Shown: positions 6,137 through 14,864, numbered from the stretch's first letter. The stretch: 64,000 nucleotides of DNA from CAYOWK01 sp964407665 (GCA_964407665.1 CAYOWK010000007.1:1-64000), one strand, 5' to 3'. Notes: generated by a model not told the origin, from the sequence alone. Made by a program: numbers and translations.

Positions 6137-7640
6137 CGAAAAGACCATCCCGCACAATCTCCCGATGGAGATGGCGATCATCGGCGCCGTGATCGTCGAC
6201 AACGGCGCATGGACGCGCGCCGCCGAGAAGCTGTCAGCCGAGGATTTCTATTCGCCGGTCTGCCGGAAGATCTGGGAGGCGATGTCGCGCGACCTGCTGG
6301 CCGGCCGTTCTGTCAGCGCTGTCAGCCTTCAGTCCGCATTCGAGGGCGACGTCGAGATCCGGGAAGCGGGCGGGGCGCAGCTCTGGGTGAAGCTGTACGA
6401 CGTCGCCTCGATGGGCCCGGAGACCGGCGACTTCGCCAACACCGTGCGCGAGCTGGCCATCCGTCGCCGCATGCTGCAGGCCGCTTGGGATCTGGCGAAA
6501 GCCGCCCGCGACATGGCCCCGTCGCGCCGATTGAACGCGCCAGCGCTGCTGCAGGCCGCCCAGGAGCAGATTGCTGGCGTTGCCGTCACGGTCTCGGCTG
6601 ACAGCTGGCAGGATTCGCGGATGGCCACCGTCACCGCGATGACCGAGGCCGTCAGCGGCACGACGCAGGCGGGCCTGCAGACGGGGCTGACGCCGCTCGA
6701 CCAGAAGACCGGCGGGCTCTATCGCGGCGACCTGATCGTGCTCGGCGGGCGCCCGAGCATGGGCAAATCGGCCCTGGCGGACCAGATCGAGCAGAACGTC
6801 GCGCTCCAGATGTCGCCCGACCCAGCCACCGGCTGCGAGGGCCCTCTGGCGGACGAGGCTGGCCGCCGGCGCGTGGTCGCCAAGTTCTCGCTGGAAATGG
6901 ACCACCGGCAGCTGGCCTATCGCAACGCGAGCCGCATGGTGCACGCCCGAACCGGCGAGGTCATCGCTTATGAGAAGGCCCGTCAGGGGCACCTGTCGCG
7001 CGGCCAGCTGGCGGCCATCCAGGCGGCCATGCCGCATCTGCCGATGATCCACTGGGACACGACACCCCGGATCTCGCTCCATCATATGCGCGCCCAGCTG
7101 CGGCGCCTGCAGAAGCGCTATGGCCGGATCGACATGGTGACGACGGACTACCTGCAGATCATGGATCAGCAGCGCGAGAAGGGGCAGACGGACGCCTCGG
7201 CGATCAGCGCCCTGACAGCCGGACTGAAGGCCATCGCTCGCGAGTTCGACTGCCCGGTGCTGGCCCTCTCGCAGCTGTCCCGGAAGGTCGAGGAGCGCGA
7301 GGACAAGCGGCCCCAGATGGCCGACCTGCGCGATAGCGGCTCGATCGAGCAGGACGCTGACCTGGTCATCTTTGCCTACCGCAAGTTCTACTATCTCTCG
7401 CGCGCGCCGGAGCCGAAGGAGGCGACCAAGGCGGCCCAGCACGAGGCCGAACTGTCCGGCTGCGAGCCCTGCCTGACGGCCATCATCGCCAAGCAGCGCA
7501 TGGGGCCGATCGGCGACGCCAACCTGTTCTGGAGCGCTGAGACATCCTTCATCGCCTCGACCCGCGAGGAGATCACAGGGACACCCGGAGACGGCCGCGG
7601 CGGGCTTCAGCAACCCCTGTTCGAGGAGGCGTTCTCATGA
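6129..7640 (+). CDS. dnaB: DnaB-type replicative helicase, 503 aa
   Basis: The ATG at 6129 overlaps the methylase gene by 8 bp. The N-terminal DnaB domain starts IPHNLPMEMAIIGAVI; the RecA-like helicase domain has Walker A GGRPSMGKSA (residues about 205-214), Walker B-like IDMVTTDYLQIMDQQ, and the C-terminal LSQLSRKVEERE...DLRDSGSIEQDADLVIFAYR motif with the arginine finger region. A small insert after Walker A (CEGPLADEAGRRR) departs from bacterial DnaB. Next to the iteron-bearing initiator it likely forms the phage's own replication start complex, replacing the host loader step. Confidence 0.95.
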   Translation: MSDEKTIPHNLPMEMAIIGAVIVDNGAWTRAAEKLSAEDFYSPVCRKIWEAMSRDLLAGRSVSAVSLQSAFEGDVEIREAGGAQLWVKLYDVASMGPETGDFANTVRELAIRRRMLQAAWDLAKAARDMAPSRRLNAPALLQAAQEQIAGVAVTVSADSWQDSRMATVTAMTEAVSGTTQAGLQTGLTPLDQKTGGLYRGDLIVLGGRPSMGKSALADQIEQNVALQMSPDPATGCEGPLADEAGRRRVVAKFSLEMDHRQLAYRNASRMVHARTGEVIAYEKARQGHLSRGQLAAIQAAMPHLPMIHWDTTPRISLHHMRAQLRRLQKRYGRIDMVTTDYLQIMDQQREKGQTDASAISALTAGLKAIAREFDCPVLALSQLSRKVEEREDKRPQMADLRDSGSIEQDADLVIFAYRKFYYLSRAPEPKEATKAAQHEAELSGCEPCLTAIIAKQRMGPIGDANLFWSAETSFIASTREEITGTPGDGRGGLQQPLFEEAFS

Positions 7641-8305
7641 ACGAAGAGGAAGACGATCTTCCGCCAATGCATCGACTTCTCAATGCGTTTCAGGACGCGG
7701 TCGAGCGAGAAACGCGCGCCCAGTCTGCATGCAGACAGGCTCAGGAAAGCGCCCGGCGGGCACAGGAGTATTGGGTAAGCTGCACCGAAGAGACGACGAA
7801 GACGCGCGTCGCCCTTGAAGAGCTAATCCAGGGAGAGTCGCCCCCGCGGGACCTGTTTTCGAGTGGCGTCGTCCACGAGCCGTGGTCGACAGCTAATTCG
7901 AAACGTCGGGCGATGATGGCGAACGATCACCACGATCGCTGCTGGTATTGCGGATGCGAGCTTGCGCTCCATGCAGAGCACTACGAACTGCACGAAAGCG
8001 GGACCCAGTACGTCAGGTTGTCTCGTTTCGCCGAAGCCGTGATCGAGCACCAAGAGCCAAGGTCGCGGGGTGGGCACTCGGGGTGGGATAACCTCGTTAC
8101 GGCTTGCTTCACCTGCAACACCCGCAAGCGGAACAGGAACGTCGAAGAGTTCCGGGCCTGGGTGATCTCCAAAACTGGAGCGGGGATCGTTTTCTACGGT
8201 GAAGCGCCCGGGATCTCGGGATCCGGATTCTCGCTGCCTTTGATCTCGGACGAGCTTGTTAACCGTCGGCTCCAGCGCCTTGCAGAAAAGAGAAAAACAA
8301 CATGA
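7637..8305 (+). CDS. HNH endonuclease, 222 aa
   Basis: ATGA-coupled to the helicase gene. Residues 1-75 are a charged, coiled-coil-like helix; the HNH domain follows: CWYCGCEL (about 101-108), the IEHQEPRSRGGHSGWDNLVTACFTCNTRKRN core (about 135-165) with four zinc-binding Cys and the catalytic His. The base composition is less GC-rich than its neighbours, which suggests recent acquisition as a homing or recombination nuclease lodged between helicase and initiator. Confidence 0.85.
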   Translation: MNEEEDDLPPMHRLLNAFQDAVERETRAQSACRQAQESARRAQEYWVSCTEETTKTRVALEELIQGESPPRDLFSSGVVHEPWSTANSKRRAMMANDHHDRCWYCGCELALHAEHYELHESGTQYVRLSRFAEAVIEHQEPRSRGGHSGWDNLVTACFTCNTRKRNRNVEEFRAWVISKTGAGIVFYGEAPGISGSGFSLPLISDELVNRRLQRLAEKRKTT

Positions 8306-9381
8306 CGGCGCGCCTATCGATCATGCCCGCGGTGGCGTTCGAGGATCCTCGACTGCTGTCTTCGGATATCCGTGTTCTGGGGTCCATCGGCTCATTCCTG
8401 AACAGGGATTATGAGGCCTGGCCAAGTCAGGCGCTCATTGCCAAGCGGGCCCGTCTCGACCGCAAAACGGTGAACAAGTCCATCAAGAAGCTGATCGCGT
8501 ACGGCTACGTTCGGGCAGAGGCCAAATACCCAAAGGCCAAGATGAAATCGGTGATGAACTATCGCGTCATCATGGACGAGGACGTGAGGATTCCTGCCGA
8601 TTTGGAGCAGCCCGATCTGTTCCAAGAGGAGGATTATGAAGCCGGCGAAAGCCCAGCAATTTCAGATGGGGAAAATTTCCCCATTGAAACGACAGGCGCG
8701 AAAATCCCAGCAATTCCAGATGGGGCGTCTGGAGACCCCATCGATGGGGTCTCCAGAGACCCCAACGTTGGGGCGTCTGGAGACCCCAACAGTAAGAACA
8801 TCACCAGTAGAACATCACCAGATTCTTCCGTTTCTTACGAAACGGCCGCAAAGCCTGAAAAAGGCTCAGACGAGGACGACCTCGACGAGCCCCCTTCGCA
8901 GCCAAGCCGCAACGAGCTGCTCAAGCGGTTGATCTTCGCCACCGGCGTTCCGCTCCTCGTCGGCCAGGGCATGCGAGACCAGGCGGCCAGAGGCTTCCTC
9001 GGATCGTTGGTCAAAACCGCCAATCTCGAGATCGTTTCGAGGGTGCTGCAGCGGGCCGCGAACGATCCGCCTATCGACGCCAAGGCCTGGCTGCGGGCCA
9101 GCGTGCTCAGCGAGGCCAAGCGGGTAGGCATCCGCGTGGACCTGCCCACCACGCCCGCCCAGGCGGCCGTGCAGGCCGAAGAGGACCTGGCCATGTGGGA
9201 GCGGCGCTGCGAGCACCTCGCCAAGACCGGCCAGTGGCGCCCGAACTGGGGCCAGGACCCCCGCGGCGGCGTGCCAGACGGCATGCCCATCGAGTTCTAC
9301 GACCGCTTCGGCATCGACAAGCCCGGGCGGCGAGCGAGCCAGCGTAGCGTTCAACCCCAACCCATCGAGGCCAATCCATGA
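8302..9381 (+). CDS. lambda-O-like replication initiator, 359 aa, carrying origin iterons
   Basis: ATGA-coupled to the HNH gene. Residues about 15-90 are a winged helix-turn-helix (LLSSDIRVLGSIGSFLNRDYEAWPSQALIAKRARLDRKTVNKSIKKLIAYGYVRAEAKY). A low-complexity hinge (about 110-185) is encoded by the iterons at 8652-8788 and reads as repeats of GASGDP and SRDPN. The C-terminal half is helical and probably contacts the helicase. This layout, DNA-binding N-terminus, repeat-encoded linker, helicase-binding C-terminus, is that of lambda O and similar phage initiators. Confidence 0.83.
   Translation: MTARLSIMPAVAFEDPRLLSSDIRVLGSIGSFLNRDYEAWPSQALIAKRARLDRKTVNKSIKKLIAYGYVRAEAKYPKAKMKSVMNYRVIMDEDVRIPADLEQPDLFQEEDYEAGESPAISDGENFPIETTGAKIPAIPDGASGDPIDGVSRDPNVGASGDPNSKNITSRTSPDSSVSYETAAKPEKGSDEDDLDEPPSQPSRNELLKRLIFATGVPLLVGQGMRDQAARGFLGSLVKTANLEIVSRVLQRAANDPPIDAKAWLRASVLSEAKRVGIRVDLPTTPAQAAVQAEEDLAMWERRCEHLAKTGQWRPNWGQDPRGGVPDGMPIEFYDRFGIDKPGRRASQRSVQPQPIEANP
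8652..8840 (+). repeat. putative phage origin: iterons inside the initiator gene
   Basis: Three 20-bp repeats spaced exactly 24 bp apart: TGGGGCGTCTGGAGACCCCA (8721-8740), TGGGGTCTCCAGAGACCCCA (8745-8764) and TGGGGCGTCTGGAGACCCCA (8769-8788). Each is itself an imperfect palindrome; a perfect 30-bp palindrome spans 8728-8757 and CCCCAACGTTGGGG another. Upstream are a shortened copy TGGGGAAAATTTCCCCA (8667-8683) and a 20-bp direct repeat (8652-8671 and 8706-8725, one mismatch). Downstream, 8789-8840 is AT-richer with a duplicated GAACATCACCAG, suited to unwinding. Confidence 0.82.
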
Positions 9382-9701
9382 CCCTGCACCTCCCCGAAGC
9401 GAAATCCCGCCGCCAACTGATCGACGAGGCTCAGGGCCTGTTCGAGCAGGCCGGCACGCAGATGGCGGCCGACAAGGCCCGGGTGCTCCGGATCCAGACC
9501 GATCTGGCGCACGCCGCCGACAAATCGAAGTCATCCGTCCAGGCCTTCGCTGACGCCGAAACCCGGCTGGCGCGCGTCCTGGCTGGAGACCCGGAGCCGC
9601 ACCCGCTCGCGATCGACGACGAGGCGGCAAGGACGGTCGTCCGCGAACCGAACGGCTCTGCGGTTGACCGCGAGACCGTCGACGCCGCGATCGAGTTCTG
9701 A
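9378..9701 (+). CDS. small helical phage protein, unknown, 107 aa
   Basis: The ATG at 9378 overlaps the initiator stop (ATGA). Residues 10-70 form a long amphipathic helix (LIDEAQGLFEQAGTQMAADKARVLRIQTDLAHAADK), suggesting a coiled coil; the tail is acidic. No family recognised. The gene ends 2 bp before the next. Confidence 0.65.
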   Translation: MTLHLPEAKSRRQLIDEAQGLFEQAGTQMAADKARVLRIQTDLAHAADKSKSSVQAFADAETRLARVLAGDPEPHPLAIDDEAARTVVREPNGSAVDRETVDAAIEF

Positions 9702-9703
9702 CC

Positions 9704-10099
9704 ATGGCGACCCGTCCAGCCGCCGTCACAGCGCAGGCCCTTGCGCCCGCCGAAGCCGAGCTACTCGCCGGCCTTGCGGTGGCGCGTCCGGCCTCGCTGT
9801 GGCGGCGGTTGGTCTGGGCCTGGCACTGGGCGACCGCGACCGTGTCGACCGAGCAATTCCAGGCCGTCTGTGAGGCCGTGCTGAAGGACCTGGACGGCAA
9901 GGCCATGCACCCAGAGCAGGCCGCCGCCAAGGCCGCCCGGCTCATCGAGGCCCACACCGAGGCCCGCGCCACGTGCCACGTCGCCAAGTGCGACGTCTCG
10001 GACACCGCGATCCTGGTCGCCTTCCTCGGCAAGCCGTCGGCGCGGTTCTGGTTCAGCCGATCGTTCAAACTCATCGACCCCAGAAAGGCCCGGAAATGA
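9704..10099 (+). CDS. phage protein of unknown function, 131 aa
   Basis: Starts MATRPAAVTAQALAPAEAE two bases after the preceding stop. Contains a Trp-rich helix (LWRRLVWAWHWATATVSTEQF) and a CHVAKCDVSDTAILVAFLG stretch with two Cys. No domain recognised. It is coupled to the DnaA-like helix-turn-helix gene downstream by an ATGA overlap. Confidence 0.65.
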   Translation: MATRPAAVTAQALAPAEAELLAGLAVARPASLWRRLVWAWHWATATVSTEQFQAVCEAVLKDLDGKAMHPEQAAAKAARLIEAHTEARATCHVAKCDVSDTAILVAFLGKPSARFWFSRSFKLIDPRKARK

Positions 10100-10620
10100 C
10101 ACGATCCGTCGCCCTCAAGGCCGCCAGCGTTCAGGTGGCCCGGATCTCGCGGGGTCCTGTAGGCTATCCCGGCGCCAGCCTGAGCCTGTTCGAGGTGACC
10201 TATCTGGCCCGGCACTGCGTGGCTGGTACCATGGACTGCGACGCGATCCTGCTGATGGCCAAGGCGCGCGGCACCCGCAAGCTGGCGTTTGCCCGGGTGC
10301 TGGCGGTGCACCTGGTGCACATCATCGCCGGGCGTACCCACGAGGACGTGGCGCGCTCGTTCCAGCGTAACCGGAGCACGGCTAGCCACCACTTCGAGAC
10401 GATCGAGGACCTGCGCGACGTGCGTGAGTTCGACGCCTTCATGGGCCTGCTCGAACGCAAGTACGAGCTGCTCCTCGAGATGCACGCCCTGAGGGCCGGG
10501 AAGGCCTGGCAGCGCGCCCTAAGGGCGATCGAGACTGCGGTGGTGACAGGCGAGTTGGAGGGCCAGGCGGCACGCTCTGCCGAGTACGTGGCCGAGACGT
10601 TCAGGAGGAATGCACCTTGA
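10096..10620 (+). CDS. DnaA domain IV-like helix-turn-helix protein, 174 aa
   Basis: The ATG at 10096 overlaps the previous stop. The central part (residues about 68-115) reads LAFARVLAVHLVHIIAGRTHEDVARSFQRNRSTASHHFETIEDLRD, strongly resembling the DnaA C-terminal DNA-binding domain: a helix, the turn with RTHEDVARSF, then NRSTASHHF in place of RDHSTVLHA. Phages use such proteins as regulators or initiator accessories. Lying two genes before the large terminase with no separate small terminase visible, it might instead serve as the packaging DNA-binding subunit. Confidence 0.7.
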   Translation: MTRSVALKAASVQVARISRGPVGYPGASLSLFEVTYLARHCVAGTMDCDAILLMAKARGTRKLAFARVLAVHLVHIIAGRTHEDVARSFQRNRSTASHHFETIEDLRDVREFDAFMGLLERKYELLLEMHALRAGKAWQRALRAIETAVVTGELEGQAARSAEYVAETFRRNAP

Positions 10621-11051
10621 GCGCCCGTTGGTATGGCACGCAGCGCTGGCGCCGGCGCTCGAAGGCCCAGCTGCAGGCAGAGCCGCTCTGCGTCATGTGC
10701 CTGGCTGCTAACCGCACCAAGGCTGCGACCGTAGCTGACCACGTCGTGCCTCACCGGGGAAACGAGACTGCCTTCTGGGAGGGACCGCTTCAGTCGCTCT
10801 GCCAGCACCACCACAGTCAGGTGAAGCAGCGCGAGGAGGTGCGCGGCTACAGCGATGCTGTGGGCGACGATGGCTGGCCACTTGACCCCCGCCACCCTGC
10901 CAACGGAGGCGCACCACGCCGCCCCACAGGCCCGGCGCTCGCCATCGCGACCACCCCCGGGGGGTCGAAATCCCTGGGGCCCCTCGCTCCGCGACCGGCG
11001 GCTGTACCTCGGCGCATAATTAATTTCCGAAACTCGGGTCGGGCTGGATAG
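10617..11051 (+). CDS. terminase-associated HNH nuclease, 144 aa
   Basis: Reads from a TTG at 10617 overlapping the upstream stop (TTGA). Begins MSARWYGTQRWRRRSKAQLQAEPLCVMCLA and continues ADHVVPHRGNETAFWEGPLQSLCQHHHSQVKQREE, the compact CxxC...DH(V)xPH...LCxxHH HNH domain found beside terminases of HK97-type phages, where it assists cos cleavage. The C-terminal 60 residues are Pro/Gly-rich and probably disordered. Confidence 0.88.
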   Translation: MSARWYGTQRWRRRSKAQLQAEPLCVMCLAANRTKAATVADHVVPHRGNETAFWEGPLQSLCQHHHSQVKQREEVRGYSDAVGDDGWPLDPRHPANGGAPRRPTGPALAIATTPGGSKSLGPLAPRPAAVPRRIINFRNSGRAG

Positions 11052-11054
11052 CGA

Positions 11055-12743
11055 ATGGGCCTGCGAGGCGCCGGCGCTCTGTCCATCGAGAAGCGGGAAA
11101 CCGCGATCACTCGATCCCGGCAGAAGACGCCCTGGAAGGACAAAGGCCAGACGCGTGCGGGCAGGGTGATCGCGTTCTGCGAAAGCCTGAAAATCACGCA
11201 GGGCGCGCACTCGGGTAGGCCTGTGAAGCTCCGTCCCTGGCAACGCAAATTCATCCTCCAGGTCTACCGCACCGAAGGGCGGGGCAATCGCCCGGTTCGA
11301 ACCGCCGTGCTGTCGATGGGGCGCAAGAACGGGAAAACCGCGATCGCAGCGATGCTGGCGCTTGCTCACCTCGTCGGCCCAGAGGCCGAGGAGCGCGGCG
11401 AGGTCTACTCGGCTGCGAACGACCGGTTTCAGGCCGGCAAGATCTTCAACGAAATGGTCGCGATGTTGAAGAAGCGGCCCGACCTCAACGCCCGCTGCAA
11501 CATCGTGCGCTTCCACAAGAAGATCGAGGTCCTGTTCGGCGACGGGGAGGGCAGCGAGTTCATCGCGCTGTCTGCGGACGTCGAGACGAAGCTGGGCCTG
11601 TCCCCGTCATTTGTCGTGTACGACGAGCTGGGGCAGGCGAAGAAGCGCGACCTCTACGACGCCCTCGACACCGCGATGGGCGCGCGCGCCAACCCGCTGA
11701 TGGTGGTCATTTCCACCCAGGCGATGGATGACGCGGCTCCGTTGTCGGAGCTCATCGACTACGGCCTAAAGGTTCAGGCGGGCGAGATCCTCGATCCATC
11801 CTTCCACCTGACGCTCTACGCGGCCCCGGAAGACCTCGACCCTTGGTCGCCCGCGACATGGAAGCTGGCCAACCCGGCGCTTGCCGACTTCCGCTCGCTG
11901 GATGACGTCAAGCGTCTGGCCCTCCAGGCCCAACAACAGCGGTCGAAGAAGCAGTCCTTCCTCAACCTGATCCTGAACCAGCGCACCTCCGCGCTCGTCC
12001 GTTTCGTGTCGAAGGAAGAATGGAAAGCCTGCCAGGCCAGCTTCACCCTCGACGACTTCGCAGGCGAGGAGTGCGTCGCAGGACTCGACCTTTCGGCGGT
12101 GCGCGACCTCTGCTCGCTTGTGCTTGCCTTTGAACGTGGGCCCCTCGTTTTCGCGGTGCCGTTCTTCTTCATGCCGGCCGGCGTGGCGCAGGAGCGGGAG
12201 GAGGAGGACCACCGACCTTACCGCCAATGGGCCGAGGACGGCTTCCTGACCCTCATCCCCGGCAACACGAACGATCCGGCCTTTATAGCCAGTTTCGTCA
12301 AGCGCCTGATGGGCCGGGTCCGCGTGAAGCGCATCAACTACGACCGCTGGGGTATGACCGATCTAATCCGAGAGTTTCGGCGGGACGAGGTCAGCGTGCC
12401 TGTCAAGGACGCCAAGGACCTGAAAGAGGGCGAGGAATTCTCCGGGCTGGTCATAGCGGAGCATGGGCAGGGTTATGCCTCGATGGGCCCCGCGGTGAAG
12501 AACTTCGAGAACCTCATCGGCAACGAACGGTTGCGGCATCCCGGAAATCCGGTGCTGACCATGTGCGCAGGCAACACCGTCGTTGAGACCGACCCGGCGG
12601 AAAACAAGAAGTTCACGAAGGCGAAGTCGAACGGCCGGATCGACGGGATGGTCGCACTCGCGATGGCGGCTAGGGACATCCGCAATGCGCCCGAGCCCGA
12701 AAAGCCGTCAGTTTACCGTGAGCGCGGAGCACTGGTGGTCTAG
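11055..12743 (+). CDS. terL: terminase large subunit, 562 aa
   Basis: Packaging motor ATPase and nuclease. Walker A SMGRKNGKT lies at residues about 87-95, Walker B FVVYDELG near 185, followed by the coupling motif VVISTQAMD. The nuclease half has GLDLSAVRDLCSL (about 342) and INYDRWGMTD, and ends with GRIDGMVALAMA, characteristic of the HK97/P27-type terminase_1 family. The full family length is present. Stop and portal start are adjacent, so the two are likely cotranslated. Confidence 0.96.
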   Translation: MGLRGAGALSIEKRETAITRSRQKTPWKDKGQTRAGRVIAFCESLKITQGAHSGRPVKLRPWQRKFILQVYRTEGRGNRPVRTAVLSMGRKNGKTAIAAMLALAHLVGPEAEERGEVYSAANDRFQAGKIFNEMVAMLKKRPDLNARCNIVRFHKKIEVLFGDGEGSEFIALSADVETKLGLSPSFVVYDELGQAKKRDLYDALDTAMGARANPLMVVISTQAMDDAAPLSELIDYGLKVQAGEILDPSFHLTLYAAPEDLDPWSPATWKLANPALADFRSLDDVKRLALQAQQQRSKKQSFLNLILNQRTSALVRFVSKEEWKACQASFTLDDFAGEECVAGLDLSAVRDLCSLVLAFERGPLVFAVPFFFMPAGVAQEREEEDHRPYRQWAEDGFLTLIPGNTNDPAFIASFVKRLMGRVRVKRINYDRWGMTDLIREFRRDEVSVPVKDAKDLKEGEEFSGLVIAEHGQGYASMGPAVKNFENLIGNERLRHPGNPVLTMCAGNTVVETDPAENKKFTKAKSNGRIDGMVALAMAARDIRNAPEPEKPSVYRERGALVV

Positions 12744-14012
12744 ATGGCAGGCATTCTCGACACCCTACGCGGCTGGATCGCAGGCCCAGCTCCTCGCGCA
12801 GCCACACAGCCTCTGGGCGGCGGCGTCATCATCAACTCGATCGACGACCTCGAGGCGGTTATCCGCGGAGTCATGGGCGTAGGTTCCGGCCAGGTCGTTA
12901 CGCCCGACCAGGCGATGAAGGTCCCGACCGTCTATGCGTGCGTCCGGGTGATCTCAGGGGCGGTCGCGACGATGCCGCTCCACCTGAAGCGGAAGAAGCC
13001 AGACGGCACACGGGAGGATGCGGACGATCTCGAATTGTCCAAGATCCTCCGGCGCCGGCCGAACCACTGGCAGACGCCCTCGATGTTTCGCCGGATGATG
13101 CAGTCGCACCTCCTGCTCCGGGGCAACGCCTATGCACTGAAGGCCGTCTCGAGAGGCCGGATCCAGGCGCTTTATCCGATGCACCCGGACCGCGTGACCG
13201 TCGATCAGCTGCCGGACCTGTCACTGCGGTACACCTACAGCCACCCGAACGGCCGCCGCCTCGAGCTAGAGCAGCGGGAGGTGTTCCACCTGGTGGGCCT
13301 GACCTTCGATGGTTTTCGGGGCGTCACCCCGATCACCTACGCGCGCGAGACGCTGGGCTTGGCGCTTGCCCAGGACCAGCACGGCGCATCGACCTTCAAG
13401 AACGGCGCCCGGATCTCCCATGTGCTTTCGCACCCCAGCAAGCTGGGGAAGGAAGGCTTGGCGTTCCTGCAGGAGTCGCTGAACAACTATCGCGCCGGTG
13501 GCGAGAGCGAGGGAAAATCTCTCATCCTCGAGGAGGGGATGAAGATCGAGCCGCTCTCCATGACGTCCGCCGATGCGCAGTGGATCGAGAGCCGGAAGTT
13601 GTCGCGCTCTGACATCGCCATGTTCTTCGGCGTGCCGCCCCACATGATCGGCGATACCGAAAAATCGACGAGCTGGGGCACGGGAATCGAGCAGCAGTCC
13701 AACGGCTTCGTGGCCTATGTTCTCGAGGACCACCTGACCATGTGGGAGGAGGCGATCGCCCGCGATCTGATCACGGACGACGCTGTTTACGCCCGCTTTA
13801 ACCGCGCCGCGCTGGTCCGCGGCGACCTCAAAGCGCGCATGGATTCCTACTCAATCGGCCTGCAGTGGGGGATCTACAATCCCGACGAATGTCGGGCGCT
13901 TGAAGATCTCAACCCGCGTCCCGACGGAACCGGACAAAAATTCTACGACCCGCCGAACACAGCAGGCGGGACGAAGAAGGAACCGGTTCGTGACCCTGAG
14001 AACGCTGCCTGA
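12744..14012 (+). CDS. portal protein, HK97 family, 422 aa
   Basis: Forms the dodecameric DNA gate of the capsid. Typical features are VPTVYACVRVISGAVATMPLHLKRK near residue 55, the PNHWQTPSMFRRMM helix, GNAYALKAV, and FFGVPPHMIGDTEKSTSWGTGIEQQSNGFVAYVLEDHLTMWEEAI toward the C-terminus. Length is normal for the family. Its last 23 bp overlap the protease gene in another frame. Confidence 0.95.
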   Translation: MAGILDTLRGWIAGPAPRAATQPLGGGVIINSIDDLEAVIRGVMGVGSGQVVTPDQAMKVPTVYACVRVISGAVATMPLHLKRKKPDGTREDADDLELSKILRRRPNHWQTPSMFRRMMQSHLLLRGNAYALKAVSRGRIQALYPMHPDRVTVDQLPDLSLRYTYSHPNGRRLELEQREVFHLVGLTFDGFRGVTPITYARETLGLALAQDQHGASTFKNGARISHVLSHPSKLGKEGLAFLQESLNNYRAGGESEGKSLILEEGMKIEPLSMTSADAQWIESRKLSRSDIAMFFGVPPHMIGDTEKSTSWGTGIEQQSNGFVAYVLEDHLTMWEEAIARDLITDDAVYARFNRAALVRGDLKARMDSYSIGLQWGIYNPDECRALEDLNPRPDGTGQKFYDPPNTAGGTKKEPVRDPENAA

Positions 14013-14856
14013 AGCGCGCACGATCGCGCGGCCGCAAAACTTCCAGTGGGATGCGCCGGCTGATGTGCTGGCCGCCTGGGCGGATGCCCCGCGCGCTGAA
14101 GCCTCGTCCGAAGAAAACACGATCTCGATGTTCGACGTCATCGGCGAGGACTTCTGGACGGGCGGCGGCGTCACGGCGAAGAAGGTCGCCGGCATCCTGC
14201 GCGCGGTCGGGGACGGCCCGATCCGGGTAGAGATCAACTCGCCCGGCGGCGACGTCTTCGAGGGCATCGCGATCTACAATCTGCTCCGCAAGCACAAGGG
14301 CCGGGTCGCGGTCGACGTGCTGGGCTGGGCCGCCTCGGCCGCTTCGATCATCGCCATGGCCGGCGACGAGATCCGGATGAGCGTTGGGTCGTTCATCATG
14401 GTCCACAATGCCTGGGGCGTGGTCGTCGGAAACCGGCACGACCTGTCCGAGGCGATGGACACCCTCGAGTCGATCGACGGCTCCCTGATGGACATCTACG
14501 AGGCCCGGACCGGCGAAAAGCGCGCCGAGATCGAGAAGCTCATGGACCGCGAGACCTGGCTGAACGCCAGTGATGCGGTCGCCCGCGGTTTCGCCGACAA
14601 AGTCGACGACACCGTCCGGAACGACGACGGAAAGGGCGCCAAGGCCTCAGCCGAGCCCGAAATGCGCCAGCTGATGGCTCGTCGTCGCGCCGAGGCCGCG
14701 TTCGCGAAGGCCGGGTTCACCCGGGCCGACCGCACCGACCTGATCAAAGAACTTTCAGCGACCCCGCGTGATGCAAGTCGCCCGACCCCCGCCGCGCGTG
14801 ATGCAGGCGATTTTGAAGCTGGCGTTCGCCAGCTGATCCAGTCCCTCAAATCGTAG
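13990..14856 (+). CDS. ClpP-like prohead protease, 288 aa
   Basis: The GTG at 13990 has AAGGAA about 8 nt upstream and overlaps the portal gene by 23 bp. A ClpP/SppA-type fold: EINSPGGDVFEGIAIYNLL (oxyanion region), LGWAASAASIIAMAGDEIRM (nucleophilic Ser near 117), FIMVHNAWG (His near 138) and the downstream Asp region. These enzymes trim the capsid delta domain during head maturation. The C-terminal 60 residues are variable and may act as scaffold. Confidence 0.94.
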   Translation: MTLRTLPEARTIARPQNFQWDAPADVLAAWADAPRAEASSEENTISMFDVIGEDFWTGGGVTAKKVAGILRAVGDGPIRVEINSPGGDVFEGIAIYNLLRKHKGRVAVDVLGWAASAASIIAMAGDEIRMSVGSFIMVHNAWGVVVGNRHDLSEAMDTLESIDGSLMDIYEARTGEKRAEIEKLMDRETWLNASDAVARGFADKVDDTVRNDDGKGAKASAEPEMRQLMARRRAEAAFAKAGFTRADRTDLIKELSATPRDASRPTPAARDAGDFEAGVRQLIQSLKS

Positions 14857-14864
14857 GAATCGAC

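Noticed and set aside
8866..10485. 539-codon open frame on the minus strand
   Set aside because: Antisense to the initiator and following coupled genes; low-complexity Arg/Pro/Ala-rich translation with no domain. A GC-rich shadow.
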